Source of the DNA: Mesonia phycicola
Lineage (GTDB): Bacteria > Bacteroidota > Bacteroidia > Flavobacteriales > Flavobacteriaceae
DNA: 64,000 nt
Assembly (NCBI RefSeq): GCF_900141885.1
Contig: NZ_FQYY01000002.1
Coordinates: 248,001-312,000, forward strand
Reading direction: 5' to 3'
Every line of letters begins with the position of its first letter. Position 1 is the first letter of the stretch. A program made the translations under genes and the position numbers. The notes beneath the pieces are model-generated. The model did no database searches. It was not told the origin of the DNA and saw only the letters and a list, made by a program, of their open reading frames with translations. Below are positions 1 through 8,828 of the stretch, piece by piece.

Positions 1-566
1 ACTCCTTCAGAAATTAAAAGTATACCACCACCTGTTTGCTCTGCAATTTTAGTTGCTCTTTCTAAGTTTTTTTCGATACTTGCTACATCGTTGTGCTTAT
101 AAGTAAAACGCTTCCCTAAATGTAAACGTACACCATCTATAATACAAGCATGAGCATCTACATCATACACAATCACATCATCTTTACCAACTAAAGCATC
201 AATAGTAGAAACCATACCTTGATACCCAAAATTTAATAAATATGCAGCATCTTTTTGTACAAAGTCTGCCAATTCATTTTGAAGCTTTTCGTGTAAATCT
301 GTATGCCCACTCATCATTCTTGCTCCCATTGGGTAAGCAGAACCGTATTTTTTACCAGCCTCAGCATCAACCTTTCTTACTTCTGGGTGATTTGCTAACC
401 CTAAATAATCATTCACACTCCAAGTAATAACTTCTTTACCTTGAAATTTCATGCGGTTGCTAATCTCTCCTTCAAGTTTAGGGAAAACAAAATATCCTTC
501 TGCTTGGTCTGCCCATTTACCTAATGGTCCTTTATCTCTATATATTTTATCAAATAAATCCTTCAT
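1..566 (-). CDS. Alpha-oxoamine synthase, PLP-dependent (5' part); candidate cysteate acyltransferase
   Basis: Fold-type I PLP enzyme of the alpha-oxoamine synthase group (AONS, KBL and SPT relatives), which join an amino acid to an acyl thioester with loss of CO2. About 188 residues are visible and the rest lies beyond the left edge, so the PLP lysine cannot be checked. The family pattern is clear: WSVNDYLGLANHP near residues 48-60, the glycine/serine-rich GARMMSGHTDLHEKLQ near 80-95, and YDVDAHACIIDGVR. Translation starts at the ATG ending at 566. The neighbour upstream is a CBS-like PLP synthase. Together they resemble the first two enzymes of capnine (sulfonolipid) synthesis known from gliding Flavobacteria, where this enzyme condenses cysteate with a fatty acyl thioester. 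Serine palmitoyltransferase or another oxoamine synthase remains possible. Family is certain; substrate is inference. Confidence 0.85.
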   Translation of the reverse strand, partial: MKDLFDKIYRDKGPLGKWADQAEGYFVFPKLEGEISNRMKFQGKEVITWSVNDYLGLANHPEVRKVDAEAGKKYGSAYPMGARMMSGHTDLHEKLQNELADFVQKDAAYLLNFGYQGMVSTIDALVGKDDVIVYDVDAHACIIDGVRLHLGKRFTYKHNDVASIEKNLERATKIAEQTGGGILLISEG

Positions 567-655
567 AAGATTTTAATTTTAAGCCAAGTTGCAAAAATAT
601 AATTTTTTAGTGTGAAAACGTAATGTATATATTAGAAATATAGACCGTTTATCGC

Positions 656-694
656 AAAAAAAAGACCTTGATATAGAATTCAAAGTCTTTTTTA
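656..694 (-). terminator. Rho-independent terminator after the CBS-like gene
   Basis: On the minus strand AAGACTTTGA pairs imperfectly with TCAAGGTCTT around a short loop and runs into a T-tract. It lies between the stop of the CBS-like gene and the start of the oxoamine synthase, so the two genes may be partly uncoupled. Confidence 0.65.
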
Positions 695-713
695 TAATTT
701 ATTACAACATTTA

Positions 714-1754
714 TTATTTTACAAATTCTATTTTCTCTGCTCCTACAATGTTTTCACTGTCTGAAAAACCTTGTTCTTTCATCCAGTCGTCACTGTAAAT
801 TTTACTCATATATCTTGAACCGTGATCAGGGAAAATCATAACTACATTACTATTTTCATCAAATTCACCTTGTTCTTCTAGTTGTTTTATTCCTTGAAAA
901 ACTGCTCCACTAGTATAACCTACAAATAAACCTTCTGTTCTTGCTATAAATCTAGCAGTATGTGCACTAGACTCATCTGTAACCTTTTCAAATTTATCTA
1001 TCACGTCAAAATCTGTAGCTGTTGGTATTAAGTTTTTACCTAAACCTTCTATTCTATATGGGTAAATTTCATCTGGATCTAACTCTCGAGTTTCGTGGTA
1101 TTTTTTAAGTACCGATCCATATGCATCTATACCAATTACTTTAATATTTGGATTTTGTTCTTTTAAAAATCTAGCTGTACCAGAAATTGTACCTCCTGTA
1201 CCACTACAAGCTACTAAGTGTGTGATTTTACCTTCTGTTTGTTTCCAAATTTCTGGACCTGTAGAGCGGTAGTGAGCTTCAATATTCAATTCATTAAAAT
1301 ATTGATTTATGTAAACAGAACCTTTCATTTCTTGGTGAAGGCGTTTTGCTACTTGGTAATATGATCTTGGATCGTCTGCAGAAACATTTGCCGGACAAAC
1401 ATATACTTTAGCTCCCATGGTTTTCAGCATATCTATTTTATCTGCTGATGATTTTGAGCTTACTGCTAAAATACAATCGTACCCTTTAATTACACTAACC
1501 ATAGCAATACTAAAGCCTGTGTTACCAGAGGTAGTTTCAATAATTGTATCTCCTGGTTTTAATATACCCTTCCTCTCTGCTTCTTCTATGATATACAGAG
1601 CAATCCGATCTTTTGTAGAGTGACCTGGGTTAAAGGCTTCTACTTTAGCGTAAAAATTACCTTCTAATTCTTTAGTTACTTTATTGAGTTTTATTAGTGG
1701 AGTATTACCTATAAGTTGCAACACATCGTTATAAACCTTTAAGTCTTCTTTCAT
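714..1754 (-). CDS. PLP-dependent cysteine synthase/CBS-like enzyme; candidate cysteate synthase
   Basis: Fold-type II PLP enzyme of 346 residues. The PLP lysine is K48 in HSTKDR, the substrate loop TSGNTG is at 75-80, and the phosphate-cradle loop SGTGGT at 184-189. It reads as the catalytic core of cystathionine beta-synthase without the C-terminal CBS domains. The enzyme replaces the beta substituent of an activated serine with a sulfur nucleophile. The gene lies directly upstream of an alpha-oxoamine synthase on the same strand. In capnine-producing Bacteroidota a CBS-like enzyme makes L-cysteate for such a synthase, so cysteate synthase is the favoured specific role. A plain cysteine or cystathionine synthase cannot be excluded from sequence. 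Confidence 0.85.
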   Translation of the reverse strand: MKEDLKVYNDVLQLIGNTPLIKLNKVTKELEGNFYAKVEAFNPGHSTKDRIALYIIEEAERKGILKPGDTIIETTSGNTGFSIAMVSVIKGYDCILAVSSKSSADKIDMLKTMGAKVYVCPANVSADDPRSYYQVAKRLHQEMKGSVYINQYFNELNIEAHYRSTGPEIWKQTEGKITHLVACSGTGGTISGTARFLKEQNPNIKVIGIDAYGSVLKKYHETRELDPDEIYPYRIEGLGKNLIPTATDFDVIDKFEKVTDESSAHTARFIARTEGLFVGYTSGAVFQGIKQLEEQGEFDENSNVVMIFPDHGSRYMSKIYSDDWMKEQGFSDSENIVGAEKIEFVK

Positions 1755-1844
1755 AAATTGAAGTTCTTGTTAACATATAAAAATGTCTCTAAGTATAGAG
1801 ATACATTTTTGAAAAACATTGCGAATTTACAATATTTTTTTTAA

Positions 1845-3923
1845 TTATTCATTAATTCCTTCCAAGTCTAATATAAAAGAATAATCTTCAGCTACTTCTT
1901 TTAAAGCTTCAAATCTACCTGATGCCCCCCCGTGGCCTGCATCCATATTTGTATGTAGCAAGAGTATACAGTTGTCTGTCTTTAACTCTCTTAATTTTGC
2001 AACCCATTTTGCAGGTTCCCAATATTGAACTTGTGAGTCATGTAAACCTGTAGTTACCAAAATATTTGGGTAATCTTGCGCTTTTACATTATCGTAAGGA
2101 GAGTAAGATTTCATATAATGGTAGTATTCTTCATTATTAGGGTTACCCCACTCGTCATACTCACCTGTAGTTAATGGGATACTATCGTCTAGCATAGTGG
2201 TTACTACATCTACAAAAGGAACAGCTGCTATAATTCCGTTGTATAAATGTGGTGCCATATTTGCGATACCTCCCATTAACATTCCGCCAGCAGAACCTCC
2301 CATTGCATATAAATGTTGAGCTGAAGTATATTTTTGAGCTATTAAGTATTCACTACAAGCTATAAAATCTGTAAACGTATTTTTCTTTTTCAGCATTTTT
2401 CCATCTTCATACCATTTTCTACCCAGGTACTCTCCTCCTCTTATGTGAGCAATTGCAAAAATGAATCCTCTATTTAGTAAACTTAATCTTGAACTAGAAA
2501 ATGATGGATCTGTGGTATGGCCGTAACTACCGTAAGCATATTGTAAAACGGGATTACTTCCATCTCTTTTAATACCTTTTTTATAGACCATAGAAATTGG
2601 AACTTTGGCACCATCTTTAGCGGTAGCCCAAATTCTTTCTGAAATATAATTTTCTTTTTTAAAACTAGGGTCTTGTACTTCTTGTTCTTTTTTAACTTCA
2701 CTTTCTTTTGTCTTCATGTTAAAATCTATAACTGAAGATGGTGTAGTTAAAGAGTTATAACCATAACGTAATATATCTGTATCAAAATCTGGGTTATTAC
2801 CCGTGTAGGCGGTGTAAGTTTCATTATCAAATGGTAAAAAATAATCTTCTTGATTATCCCAACTCATTATTCTAATTCTATTTAAACCATTAAAACGCTC
2901 ACCTAATACCAAGTAATTTTTAAAAATATCCATGTCTTCTAACAAAACATCTTCTCTGTGTGGTATTACTTCTTCCCAATAGTTAGAGCTGGTGTTAGTT
3001 AATGAGGTTTTCATCAACTTAAAATTGTGAGCATCATCTTTATTGGTAATAATATAAAAATGGTCTTTATAATGAGAAAAACCATATTCTACACCCCTTA
3101 CTCTTTCTTGAAACATTTTAAATTCACCTCTAGGTTTATCTGCGTCTAAGATCATATACTCATCACTCATAGTACTACTAGCACCAATAATGATGTATTG
3201 CTTAGATTTTGATTTATAAACAAAGGTGTTAAAGGTTTCATCTTTTTCATGATAAACTAATTTATCTTCTGCAGGGTCTTGCCCTAATATATGCTGATAA
3301 ATTTTGTCTGAACGTAAAGTTTCTTCGTCTTTACGAGTATAAAAAAGTGTTTTATTATCGTTAGCCCAAGTAGAACCTCCTGTGGTACTTTCTATTTTTG
3401 TTGGTAAAACCTCATTGGTTTCTAAGTTTTTTATTTGAATAGTGTATTTTCTTCTACTCACCGTATCTATCCCAAAACTTACTAATTTGTTATTAGGACT
3501 CACACTAATTCCGCTTAAATTGAAATAAGCATGGTCTTTAGCCATTTCGTTACAATCAAACAAAATTTCTTCTGCTGCTTCTAAGGTTTCTTTTTTACGC
3601 ACGTAAATAGGATAACCTTGACCAACTTCATACCTTACATAATACCAGTAACCATTAGATTTGTAGGGTACAGAAGAGTCATCTTCTTTTATTCTACTTT
3701 TCATCTCTTCAAACAAATTTTCTTGAAATTGCTTGGTATGAGCGGTCATTTTATCGTTATATGTATTTTCTTGCTCTAAATAATCAATTACTTTAGGGTT
3801 TTCTCTATCATTCAGCCAGAAATAGTTATCTACACGTATATCGCCATGCATTTCTAATTCTTTTGCAATTTTTTCTGCTTTAGGCGGAAGTATTTTTTCT
3901 TCTATCATCTTCTTAAAATTCAA
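1845..3923 (-). CDS. ptrB: S9 family prolyl oligopeptidase (oligopeptidase B-like)
   Basis: Serine peptidase of 692 residues that cleaves short peptides after basic residues if it is a true oligopeptidase B. The N-terminal part (about 1-410) is the beta-propeller that excludes large substrates. The C-terminal alpha/beta hydrolase domain carries the nucleophile in GGSAGG (serine near 544), an acid in GLHDSQVQYW (near 630) and the histidine in DAGHGG (near 663). No signal peptide is evident, so it should be cytosolic. Length and layout match oligopeptidase B rather than secreted DPP-IV. It is transcribed divergently from ybaB. Confidence 0.88.
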   Translation of the reverse strand: MNFKKMIEEKILPPKAEKIAKELEMHGDIRVDNYFWLNDRENPKVIDYLEQENTYNDKMTAHTKQFQENLFEEMKSRIKEDDSSVPYKSNGYWYYVRYEVGQGYPIYVRKKETLEAAEEILFDCNEMAKDHAYFNLSGISVSPNNKLVSFGIDTVSRRKYTIQIKNLETNEVLPTKIESTTGGSTWANDNKTLFYTRKDEETLRSDKIYQHILGQDPAEDKLVYHEKDETFNTFVYKSKSKQYIIIGASSTMSDEYMILDADKPRGEFKMFQERVRGVEYGFSHYKDHFYIITNKDDAHNFKLMKTSLTNTSSNYWEEVIPHREDVLLEDMDIFKNYLVLGERFNGLNRIRIMSWDNQEDYFLPFDNETYTAYTGNNPDFDTDILRYGYNSLTTPSSVIDFNMKTKESEVKKEQEVQDPSFKKENYISERIWATAKDGAKVPISMVYKKGIKRDGSNPVLQYAYGSYGHTTDPSFSSSRLSLLNRGFIFAIAHIRGGEYLGRKWYEDGKMLKKKNTFTDFIACSEYLIAQKYTSAQHLYAMGGSAGGMLMGGIANMAPHLYNGIIAAVPFVDVVTTMLDDSIPLTTGEYDEWGNPNNEEYYHYMKSYSPYDNVKAQDYPNILVTTGLHDSQVQYWEPAKWVAKLRELKTDNCILLLHTNMDAGHGGASGRFEALKEVAEDYSFILDLEGINE

Positions 3924-3984
3924 TTTTGAATGCTTGCAAAGGTAAAATTTAAGTAGAAATTAGGAAGCATTGAGAGTATATTAA

Positions 3985-3992
3985 TAACTTTG
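3985..3992 (+). promoter_or_regulatory. Bacteroidota -7 box upstream of ybaB
   Basis: TAACTTTG fits the Bacteroidota -7 consensus TAnnTTTG and lies 27 bases before the ybaB start. No convincing -33 element was seen at the usual spacing. Confidence 0.5.
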
Positions 3993-4018
3993 CCACTCAA
4001 CTAAAAAACAAAGAAGCT

Positions 4019-4333
4019 ATGTTTGGAGATATGATGAATAAAATTAAAGAGGCGCAAGTAAAAGTAGAAGAAACTAAAAAACGCTTAGACACGGTTACCA
4101 TTCAAGAAAAGTCTAGTGACGATTTATTAAAAATTACGATCACTGGAAATAGAGAAATTAAAAATATTGAGGTTTCTGAAGAATTATTAAATGATAAAGA
4201 ACAACTAGAAGACTATTTAATACTTACTCTTAATAAAGCCATAAAAAAAGCTTCTGATATTAACGAAGCTGAATTGGCTGCTGCTGCAAAAGAAGGTATG
4301 CCTAATATCCCTGGAATGGATATGTTTAAATAA
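4019..4333 (+). CDS. YbaB/EbfC family nucleoid-associated protein
   Basis: Small DNA-binding protein of 104 residues. It opens [13 protein letters not shown], has the central beta-sheet segment with [12 protein letters not shown], and ends in a glycine/proline/methionine-rich tail ([11 protein letters not shown]), all typical of YbaB. Members form dimers that coat DNA and act as small nucleoid proteins. In many bacteria ybaB sits between dnaX and recR; here it stands beside an S9 peptidase and two membrane proteins instead. A strong terminator follows, so it is probably transcribed alone. Confidence 0.93.
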   Translation: MFGDMMNKIKEAQVKVEETKKRLDTVTIQEKSSDDLLKITITGNREIKNIEVSEELLNDKEQLEDYLILTLNKAIKKASDINEAELAAAAKEGMPNIPGMDMFK

Positions 4334-4340
4334 ATTTATA

Positions 4341-4375
4341 AAGACCGCCTATATTCTAGGCGGTCTTTTTTTTAA
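4341..4375 (+). terminator. Rho-independent terminator after ybaB
   Basis: AAGACCGCCTA and TAGGCGGTCTT form an eleven-base stem around TATTC, followed by a run of eight T. One of the strongest hairpins in the window. Confidence 0.9.
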
Positions 4376-4386
4376 AATTCTTCCTA

Positions 4387-4938
4387 ATGAAGAGAATTAT
4401 TAGTGTAATTACCTTTTTTTTGATTATTGCTATTCATCTTATTTTTTTAACCTCAATCTTGGTAGAAAAAGTAAATGAAATATGGGTTTTGTTAGGTATT
4501 ATTTTAGTAACCTCTTTAATTACTTATGCTTATTACCATAGCACTACCGACCAAGAAGACCACTTTTTAGCCGATTTACAAGATATATTTTACATTGCTA
4601 TAGGTGGCATTTTTACTTATTTTTTAAGTGTAGAACTAAAACTAGGTTCTGTAATTGCTGCAGGAATTGTAGGAACCGTTGCTTCTATACCTCCTTATCT
4701 TCCTAAAAATTCAAAAATTTTTAGAAGAATTCCTGCTACGGTTTATTGTGGCGCATTTGTAGGGATGTCTCAAAAAACTTTAGCTAGCGGTTATAGCTTT
4801 ATTCTATTTGCTTGTCTACTAACTGGCATTTTATTTATTGGCTCAAAAAACCTGTTTAATGGGTATGGTGGTAAATTGGGAACTTTAGCATTTGGTGGAG
4901 TAGCTTTTACTTCTTTATTAATATACCTACTTGTATGA
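4387..4938 (+). CDS. Multi-pass membrane protein of unknown function, tandem copy 1
   Basis: Protein of 183 residues with about five or six hydrophobic segments separated by short loops. I do not recognise a named family. Its C-terminal half (KLGSVIAAGIVG, then AFVGMSQKTLASGYSF, then NGYGGKLGT) matches the next gene segment by segment (KLGAVLASAFPS, SFVGMVSKKILTHSIY, NNFGGALGT). The stop codon overlaps the start of that next gene, so the two are translationally coupled and probably work as one complex. The alternating small residues suggest a transporter or channel-like core, but that is only inference. Confidence 0.75.
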   Translation: MKRIISVITFFLIIAIHLIFLTSILVEKVNEIWVLLGIILVTSLITYAYYHSTTDQEDHFLADLQDIFYIAIGGIFTYFLSVELKLGSVIAAGIVGTVASIPPYLPKNSKIFRRIPATVYCGAFVGMSQKTLASGYSFILFACLLTGILFIGSKNLFNGYGGKLGTLAFGGVAFTSLLIYLLV

Positions 4939-5348
4939 TAGAAGAAAACACAATTATACTAATACTTGTAGGTACTATTGGAAGTTATATTACCTACTAC
5001 TTAAATAATCACATAAAATTAGGAGCGGTTTTAGCTTCTGCTTTTCCCTCTTTATTAGTGGGATTATTTTTCTATTATTTTGGAGAAATAGTAAATGAAA
5101 CGCTTCAAAAGCAAATTCCGTTAGTTTATATAGGTTCTTCTTTTGTAGGTATGGTTTCTAAAAAAATACTTACTCATAGTATTTATGTACTGTTAGCCGG
5201 ACTAATTTTTAGTGTTTTATACCTTAATAAAGGAAGTTTCTTTAACAATTTTGGAGGTGCTTTAGGTACTACTGCTTGTATCTCTGTAGTAGTTTCTATA
5301 AGTTTAGCTACCCTTATAAAACATAAGAAAATAAAGAAAAAGCCCTGA
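4935..5348 (+). CDS. Multi-pass membrane protein of unknown function, tandem copy 2
   Basis: Protein of 137 residues with four or five predicted membrane spans and a basic tail (KHKKIKKKP). It starts inside the last codons of the preceding gene (ATGA overlap) and shares with it three aligned blocks: KLGxVxA, xFVGMxxKxxxxxxY and NxxGGxLGT. It lacks the N-terminal spans of its neighbour. The arrangement looks like an old tandem duplication that produced two subunits. Function unknown. Confidence 0.75.
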   Translation: MIEENTIILILVGTIGSYITYYLNNHIKLGAVLASAFPSLLVGLFFYYFGEIVNETLQKQIPLVYIGSSFVGMVSKKILTHSIYVLLAGLIFSVLYLNKGSFFNNFGGALGTTACISVVVSISLATLIKHKKIKKKP

Positions 5349-5366
5349 AAAATCAGGACTTTTTTA
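5341..5366. terminator. Bidirectional terminator between convergent genes
   Basis: CCTGA and TCAGG form a short stem with an A-rich loop, flanked by A- and T-tracts. It can serve both the membrane-protein pair (plus) and the peroxiredoxin-like gene (minus). Confidence 0.6.
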
Positions 5367-5370
5367 TAAA

Positions 5371-5901
5371 TTATGCTTCCCCTCTTGCAGGATAATCTTT
5401 GTCTAGTACAAAATCTATAGATTTTAGTAACTCTTTTAATTTTGGTCTTGCAAATGGCATTGTTTGTACAGAACTTGCATAAAGTGTTTGGTCTGGACGT
5501 ACTAAAAATATTGCAGGCTCTACAAACTCTGCAGGTTCTTTATCATTAATACCTTCAGACACATACAAATCCCACTTTCTTGCTTCTTCAATTGGGAAAT
5601 CGTAACCAATAGTTACATTATCTACATCCCAACTTTCTACTGTTTTCTCTGCTAGTTCTTTTGTATTAGAACTAATTGCAATAACATTAACGCCTCTTTC
5701 TTCATAATCTTTTATAAGCGTATTTAATTCTTGTAAATATGTTTTACAAACTGGGCAGTGAAGACCTCTGTAAAAAATTATAAGGTTAAAATTTTCAGGA
5801 TTTGACTCTTCAATATTCCAATTAGTACCATTAACCGTTTTAATGTTTAATGCTGGTACTTTTTGTCTTGGTTTAAAATTTTTCATAGCTTTTTTTTTCA
5901 A
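5371..5901 (-). CDS. Peroxiredoxin-like (AhpC/TSA superfamily) protein
   Basis: Thioredoxin-fold protein of 176 residues. The active-site region reads FYRGLHCPVCKTYL, with cysteines at 49 and 52, after the conserved strand NLIIFYRG. The spacing resembles the Prx-like subgroup and differs from the PxxxTxxC motif of canonical peroxiredoxins. Later segments (VNVIAISS, FVEPAIFLVRPDQTLYASSVQ) fit the fold. It likely reduces peroxides or disulfides in the cytosol; no signal peptide is seen. The exact substrate is unknown. Confidence 0.82.
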   Translation of the reverse strand: MKKKAMKNFKPRQKVPALNIKTVNGTNWNIEESNPENFNLIIFYRGLHCPVCKTYLQELNTLIKDYEERGVNVIAISSNTKELAEKTVESWDVDNVTIGYDFPIEEARKWDLYVSEGINDKEPAEFVEPAIFLVRPDQTLYASSVQTMPFARPKLKELLKSIDFVLDKDYPARGEA

Positions 5902-5957
5902 AGCTAACAGATGTTCTTCATAAAAACTCTTAATAAACCAACAAGGTGTTGTTAAAT

Positions 5958-6974
5958 TTATATGTTTTTTAGAATAGAAATGAATTTTTCGTGCATTTCT
6001 AGAGAATAATCTAAGTGAGTTACAATTCTTAATTTTCCTTGCCCCATTCCGCTAATTATTACTCCTTTATCTTCTAAATGTTTTAAGAAAGTAATTTCAT
6101 TTACATTATCATTTAAATAAAATATTACAATATTAGTTTCTACTGGTTCCACTTTTTTTACAAAAGTCAATTCCTTTAAAACGGTTGCTAACTCTTTAGC
6201 TCTTCTATGATCTACCGCTAAACGATCTATGTGATTGTCTAAAGCATACAAACCTGCAGCTGCCATAAAACCTACTTGTCTCATTCCGCCTCCCAATACT
6301 TTACGTACACGCATAGCGTTTTTCATTACTTCTTTATCTCCAATTAAAACAGAACCCATTGGTGTACCTAACCCTTTAGACAGGCATACAGAAATAGTAT
6401 CAAAAACTTCCCCATATTGTTTTGGATTTTCATTTTTGGCTACTAGAGCATTAAATAAACGCGCTCCGTCTAGATGCAAACCTAATTTGTGCTCATTACA
6501 TACTTCTCTTATTTTCTTGATTTCTTCAAAATTATAACAAGCTCCACCCCCTTTGTTAGTAGTATTTTCTAAACAAACCAAAGACGTTAACGGACTGTGA
6601 TAAAAATCTGGCGGATTAATATTTTCTGCCACTTGTGCTGCAGTTATCATTCCGCGGTCACCATCTATTAATTTACAAGAAACTCCACTGTTAAAAGAAA
6701 CACCACCACCTTCATAATTATACACATGCGCCCATTTATCACAAATTAACTGTTCTCCAGGCTGAGTATGCAACTTTATTGCTGCTTGGTTAGCCATACT
6801 TCCCGTAGGAAAAAACAAGGCCGTTTCTTTACCAAACATATTAGCCAAACGTTCTTCTAATGTATTAACTGTTGGGTCTTCTTTATAAACATCGTCACCT
6901 ACTTCTGCACTCATTATAGCTTTTAACATTGCAGGAGTTGGTTTGGTTACAGTATCACTTTTTAAATCTATCAT
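5958..6974 (-). CDS. ltaE: Low-specificity L-threonine aldolase (GntG family)
   Basis: PLP-dependent aldolase of 338 residues that splits L-threonine or allo-threonine into glycine and acetaldehyde. The start MIDLKSDTVTKPTPAML is the family signature. GDDVYKEDPTVNTLE binds the substrate side, LHLDGARLFNA holds the aspartate that contacts the pyridine nitrogen, and SVCLSKGLGTPMGSV contains the PLP lysine near residue 200. Length is normal for the family. Single gene, divergent from mgsA. Confidence 0.92.
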   Translation of the reverse strand: MIDLKSDTVTKPTPAMLKAIMSAEVGDDVYKEDPTVNTLEERLANMFGKETALFFPTGSMANQAAIKLHTQPGEQLICDKWAHVYNYEGGGVSFNSGVSCKLIDGDRGMITAAQVAENINPPDFYHSPLTSLVCLENTTNKGGGACYNFEEIKKIREVCNEHKLGLHLDGARLFNALVAKNENPKQYGEVFDTISVCLSKGLGTPMGSVLIGDKEVMKNAMRVRKVLGGGMRQVGFMAAAGLYALDNHIDRLAVDHRRAKELATVLKELTFVKKVEPVETNIVIFYLNDNVNEITFLKHLEDKGVIISGMGQGKLRIVTHLDYSLEMHEKFISILKNI

Positions 6975-7134
6975 AGCTATTAATTATATTCAAGAAAATC
7001 AAATTTACAAGAATTGTTTAAGCTGCATCCTCTTCAATTAAATAATCATTATAATTACTTAAAACTAAAATTTGTATCTGTTTTACAATGTAATTATTAT
7101 AGACAAAATTTTCATTTTGTCTTTCTTTATAAAA

Positions 7135-7165
7135 TTGATACCCAACTAAAATAATTGTAATTTTG
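7135..7165 (+). promoter_or_regulatory. Promoter of mgsA
   Basis: A TTG at 7135-7137 and TAATTTTG at 7158-7165 are 20 bases apart, fitting the Bacteroidota -33/-7 pattern. The start codon of mgsA follows 20 bases downstream of the -7 box. Confidence 0.6.
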
Positions 7166-7184
7166 TTATTCAAACTAAAGAAAA

Positions 7185-7577
7185 ATGGAAATAGCTATAA
7201 TTGCCCACGATGGTAAAAAAGTAGAAATGGTTAAGTTTTTAGAAGAATTTAAAGATTTTTTTCTTCAAGATCATATTAAACTAATTGCCACAGGTACTAC
7301 AGGAAATAAAGTTGAAAATGCAGGATTTAAAGTACAGCGCTATCTTTCTGGACCAATTGGGGGTGATGCACAAATTGCAGGCCGTGTAGCAGAAGGAAAA
7401 TGCAAAATGGTATTGTTTTTTAGAGACCCTTTAGAAAAACATCCGCACGAGCCAGATGTATTAATGCTTTTACGTATTTGTGATGTACATAATGTACCTC
7501 TAGCATCCAATCCTGCATCTGCTAAACTTTTAATTAAAGGTGTTTCTTTGGTAAATACAGAAATAAAACCTATTTAA
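7185..7577 (+). CDS. mgsA: Methylglyoxal synthase
   Basis: Converts dihydroxyacetone phosphate to methylglyoxal and phosphate, a bypass used when sugar phosphates accumulate. The 130-residue protein keeps the family layout: HDGKK near the N-terminus, the phosphate-binding ATGTTG (36-41), SGPIGGDAQIAG with the catalytic aspartate D61, and CDVHNVPLASNPASA carrying the active-site histidine. It is slightly shorter than the E. coli enzyme but complete. It has its own promoter; prfB follows about 130 bases later. Confidence 0.95.
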   Translation: MEIAIIAHDGKKVEMVKFLEEFKDFFLQDHIKLIATGTTGNKVENAGFKVQRYLSGPIGGDAQIAGRVAEGKCKMVLFFRDPLEKHPHEPDVLMLLRICDVHNVPLASNPASAKLLIKGVSLVNTEIKPI

Positions 7578-7705
7578 AAACTTCACTCAGAAAATTTACA
7601 ATAGAAGTATGGAATGGTTTAAAATTTATTCCGAAGAAATAAGTAGTTGTATTTTTTTTAAAACTCTTATCAACTTCTATTTTTATACATTAAAAAATAA
7701 AAAAT

Positions 7706-8813
7706 ATGATTACCCAAGATACTCTTAAAGACTTCAAAGATCGTGTAACTGCCCTAAAACAATATCTTTGACATTGATGCCAAACGTATAGAAATTAGCA
7801 ATCAGGAAGAAAAAACTTTTGCGCCAGATTTTTGGAATAATGCACAAGAGGCTCAAAAAATAGTTAGAGCTCTTAACCAAGAAAAAAAATGGGTAGAAGA
7901 TTATGAAGCTGCGGTGACTCTTTATGAAGATTTAGAAGTAATTTTTGAATTTTACAAAGAAGACGAAGCTACAGAAGAAGACCTTAATTTACGCTACGAA
8001 AAACTTAAAAACCTTTTAGAAGATTTAGAGTTTAAAAATATGCTTTCTGAAGAAGGAGACGATTTATCTGCTGTTTTACAAATAACTGCTGGTGCTGGTG
8101 GTACAGAAAGTTGTGATTGGGCAGAAATGCTGATGAGAATGTATTTAATGTGGGCAGAAAAGCAAGGCTTTAAAATTAAAGAACTTAATTACCAAGCTGG
8201 TGATGTAGCTGGTATTAAAACAGTAACTATTGAAATTGAAGGTGATTATGCTTTTGGTTGGCTAAAAGGAGAAAATGGTGTACACCGTTTGGTACGTATT
8301 TCTCCGTTTGATAGTAATGCTAAACGTCACACCTCTTTTGCTTCTGTTTACGTTTACCCATTAGTAGATGATTCTATAGAAATAGACATTAACCCTGCAG
8401 ATATCGAAATTACTACCGCTAGATCTAGTGGTGCTGGAGGGCAAAATGTAAATAAAGTAGAAACAAAAGTACAATTAGTGCACCACCCAACTGGTATTCA
8501 AATATCTTGTTCAGAAACACGCTCTCAACATGAAAATAGAGCTCGTGCTATGCAAATGCTTAGATCACAACTATACGAAATTGAGCTACAAAAACAACTA
8601 GCACAACGAGAAGATATTGAGGCCGGAAAAATGAAGATAGAATGGGGTTCACAAATTAGAAATTATGTAATGCACCCTTACAAGTTAGTTAAAGATGTAA
8701 GAACCGCAGAAGAAACTGGTAATGTAGATGCCGTGATGGATGGTAATATTGATGCATTTTTAAAAGCATATTTAATGATGATGGGGCAAAAAGAAGATGA
8801 AAAATCTCTTTAA
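7706..8813 (+). CDS. prfB: Peptide chain release factor 2, made by programmed +1 frameshift
   Basis: RF2 recognises UAA and UGA. The zero-frame leader starts at ATG 7706, encodes [21 protein letters not shown] and meets an in-frame TGA at 7769-7771. The site is TAT CTT TGA C: slippage on CTT shifts into the +1 frame, which continues from GAC at 7770 to the stop at 8811-8813, giving about 368 residues. The codon-recognition tripeptide SPF lies near residue 198 in [15 protein letters not shown] and the catalytic GGQ near 244 in [11 protein letters not shown]. The E. coli AGGGGG element that stimulates shifting is absent; the bases before TAT are CTAAAACAA. An automatic call beginning at 7914 would miss the N-terminal domain. 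Confidence 0.97.
7757..7772 (+). promoter_or_regulatory. Programmed +1 frameshift site in prfB
   Basis: AAACAATATCTTTGAC contains the slippery CTT codon followed by TGA C, the weak stop context that makes RF2 levels self-regulating. No Shine-Dalgarno-like spacer element precedes it, unlike the enterobacterial site. Confidence 0.95.
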
Positions 8814-8828
8814 ATAAAATATAAAATA

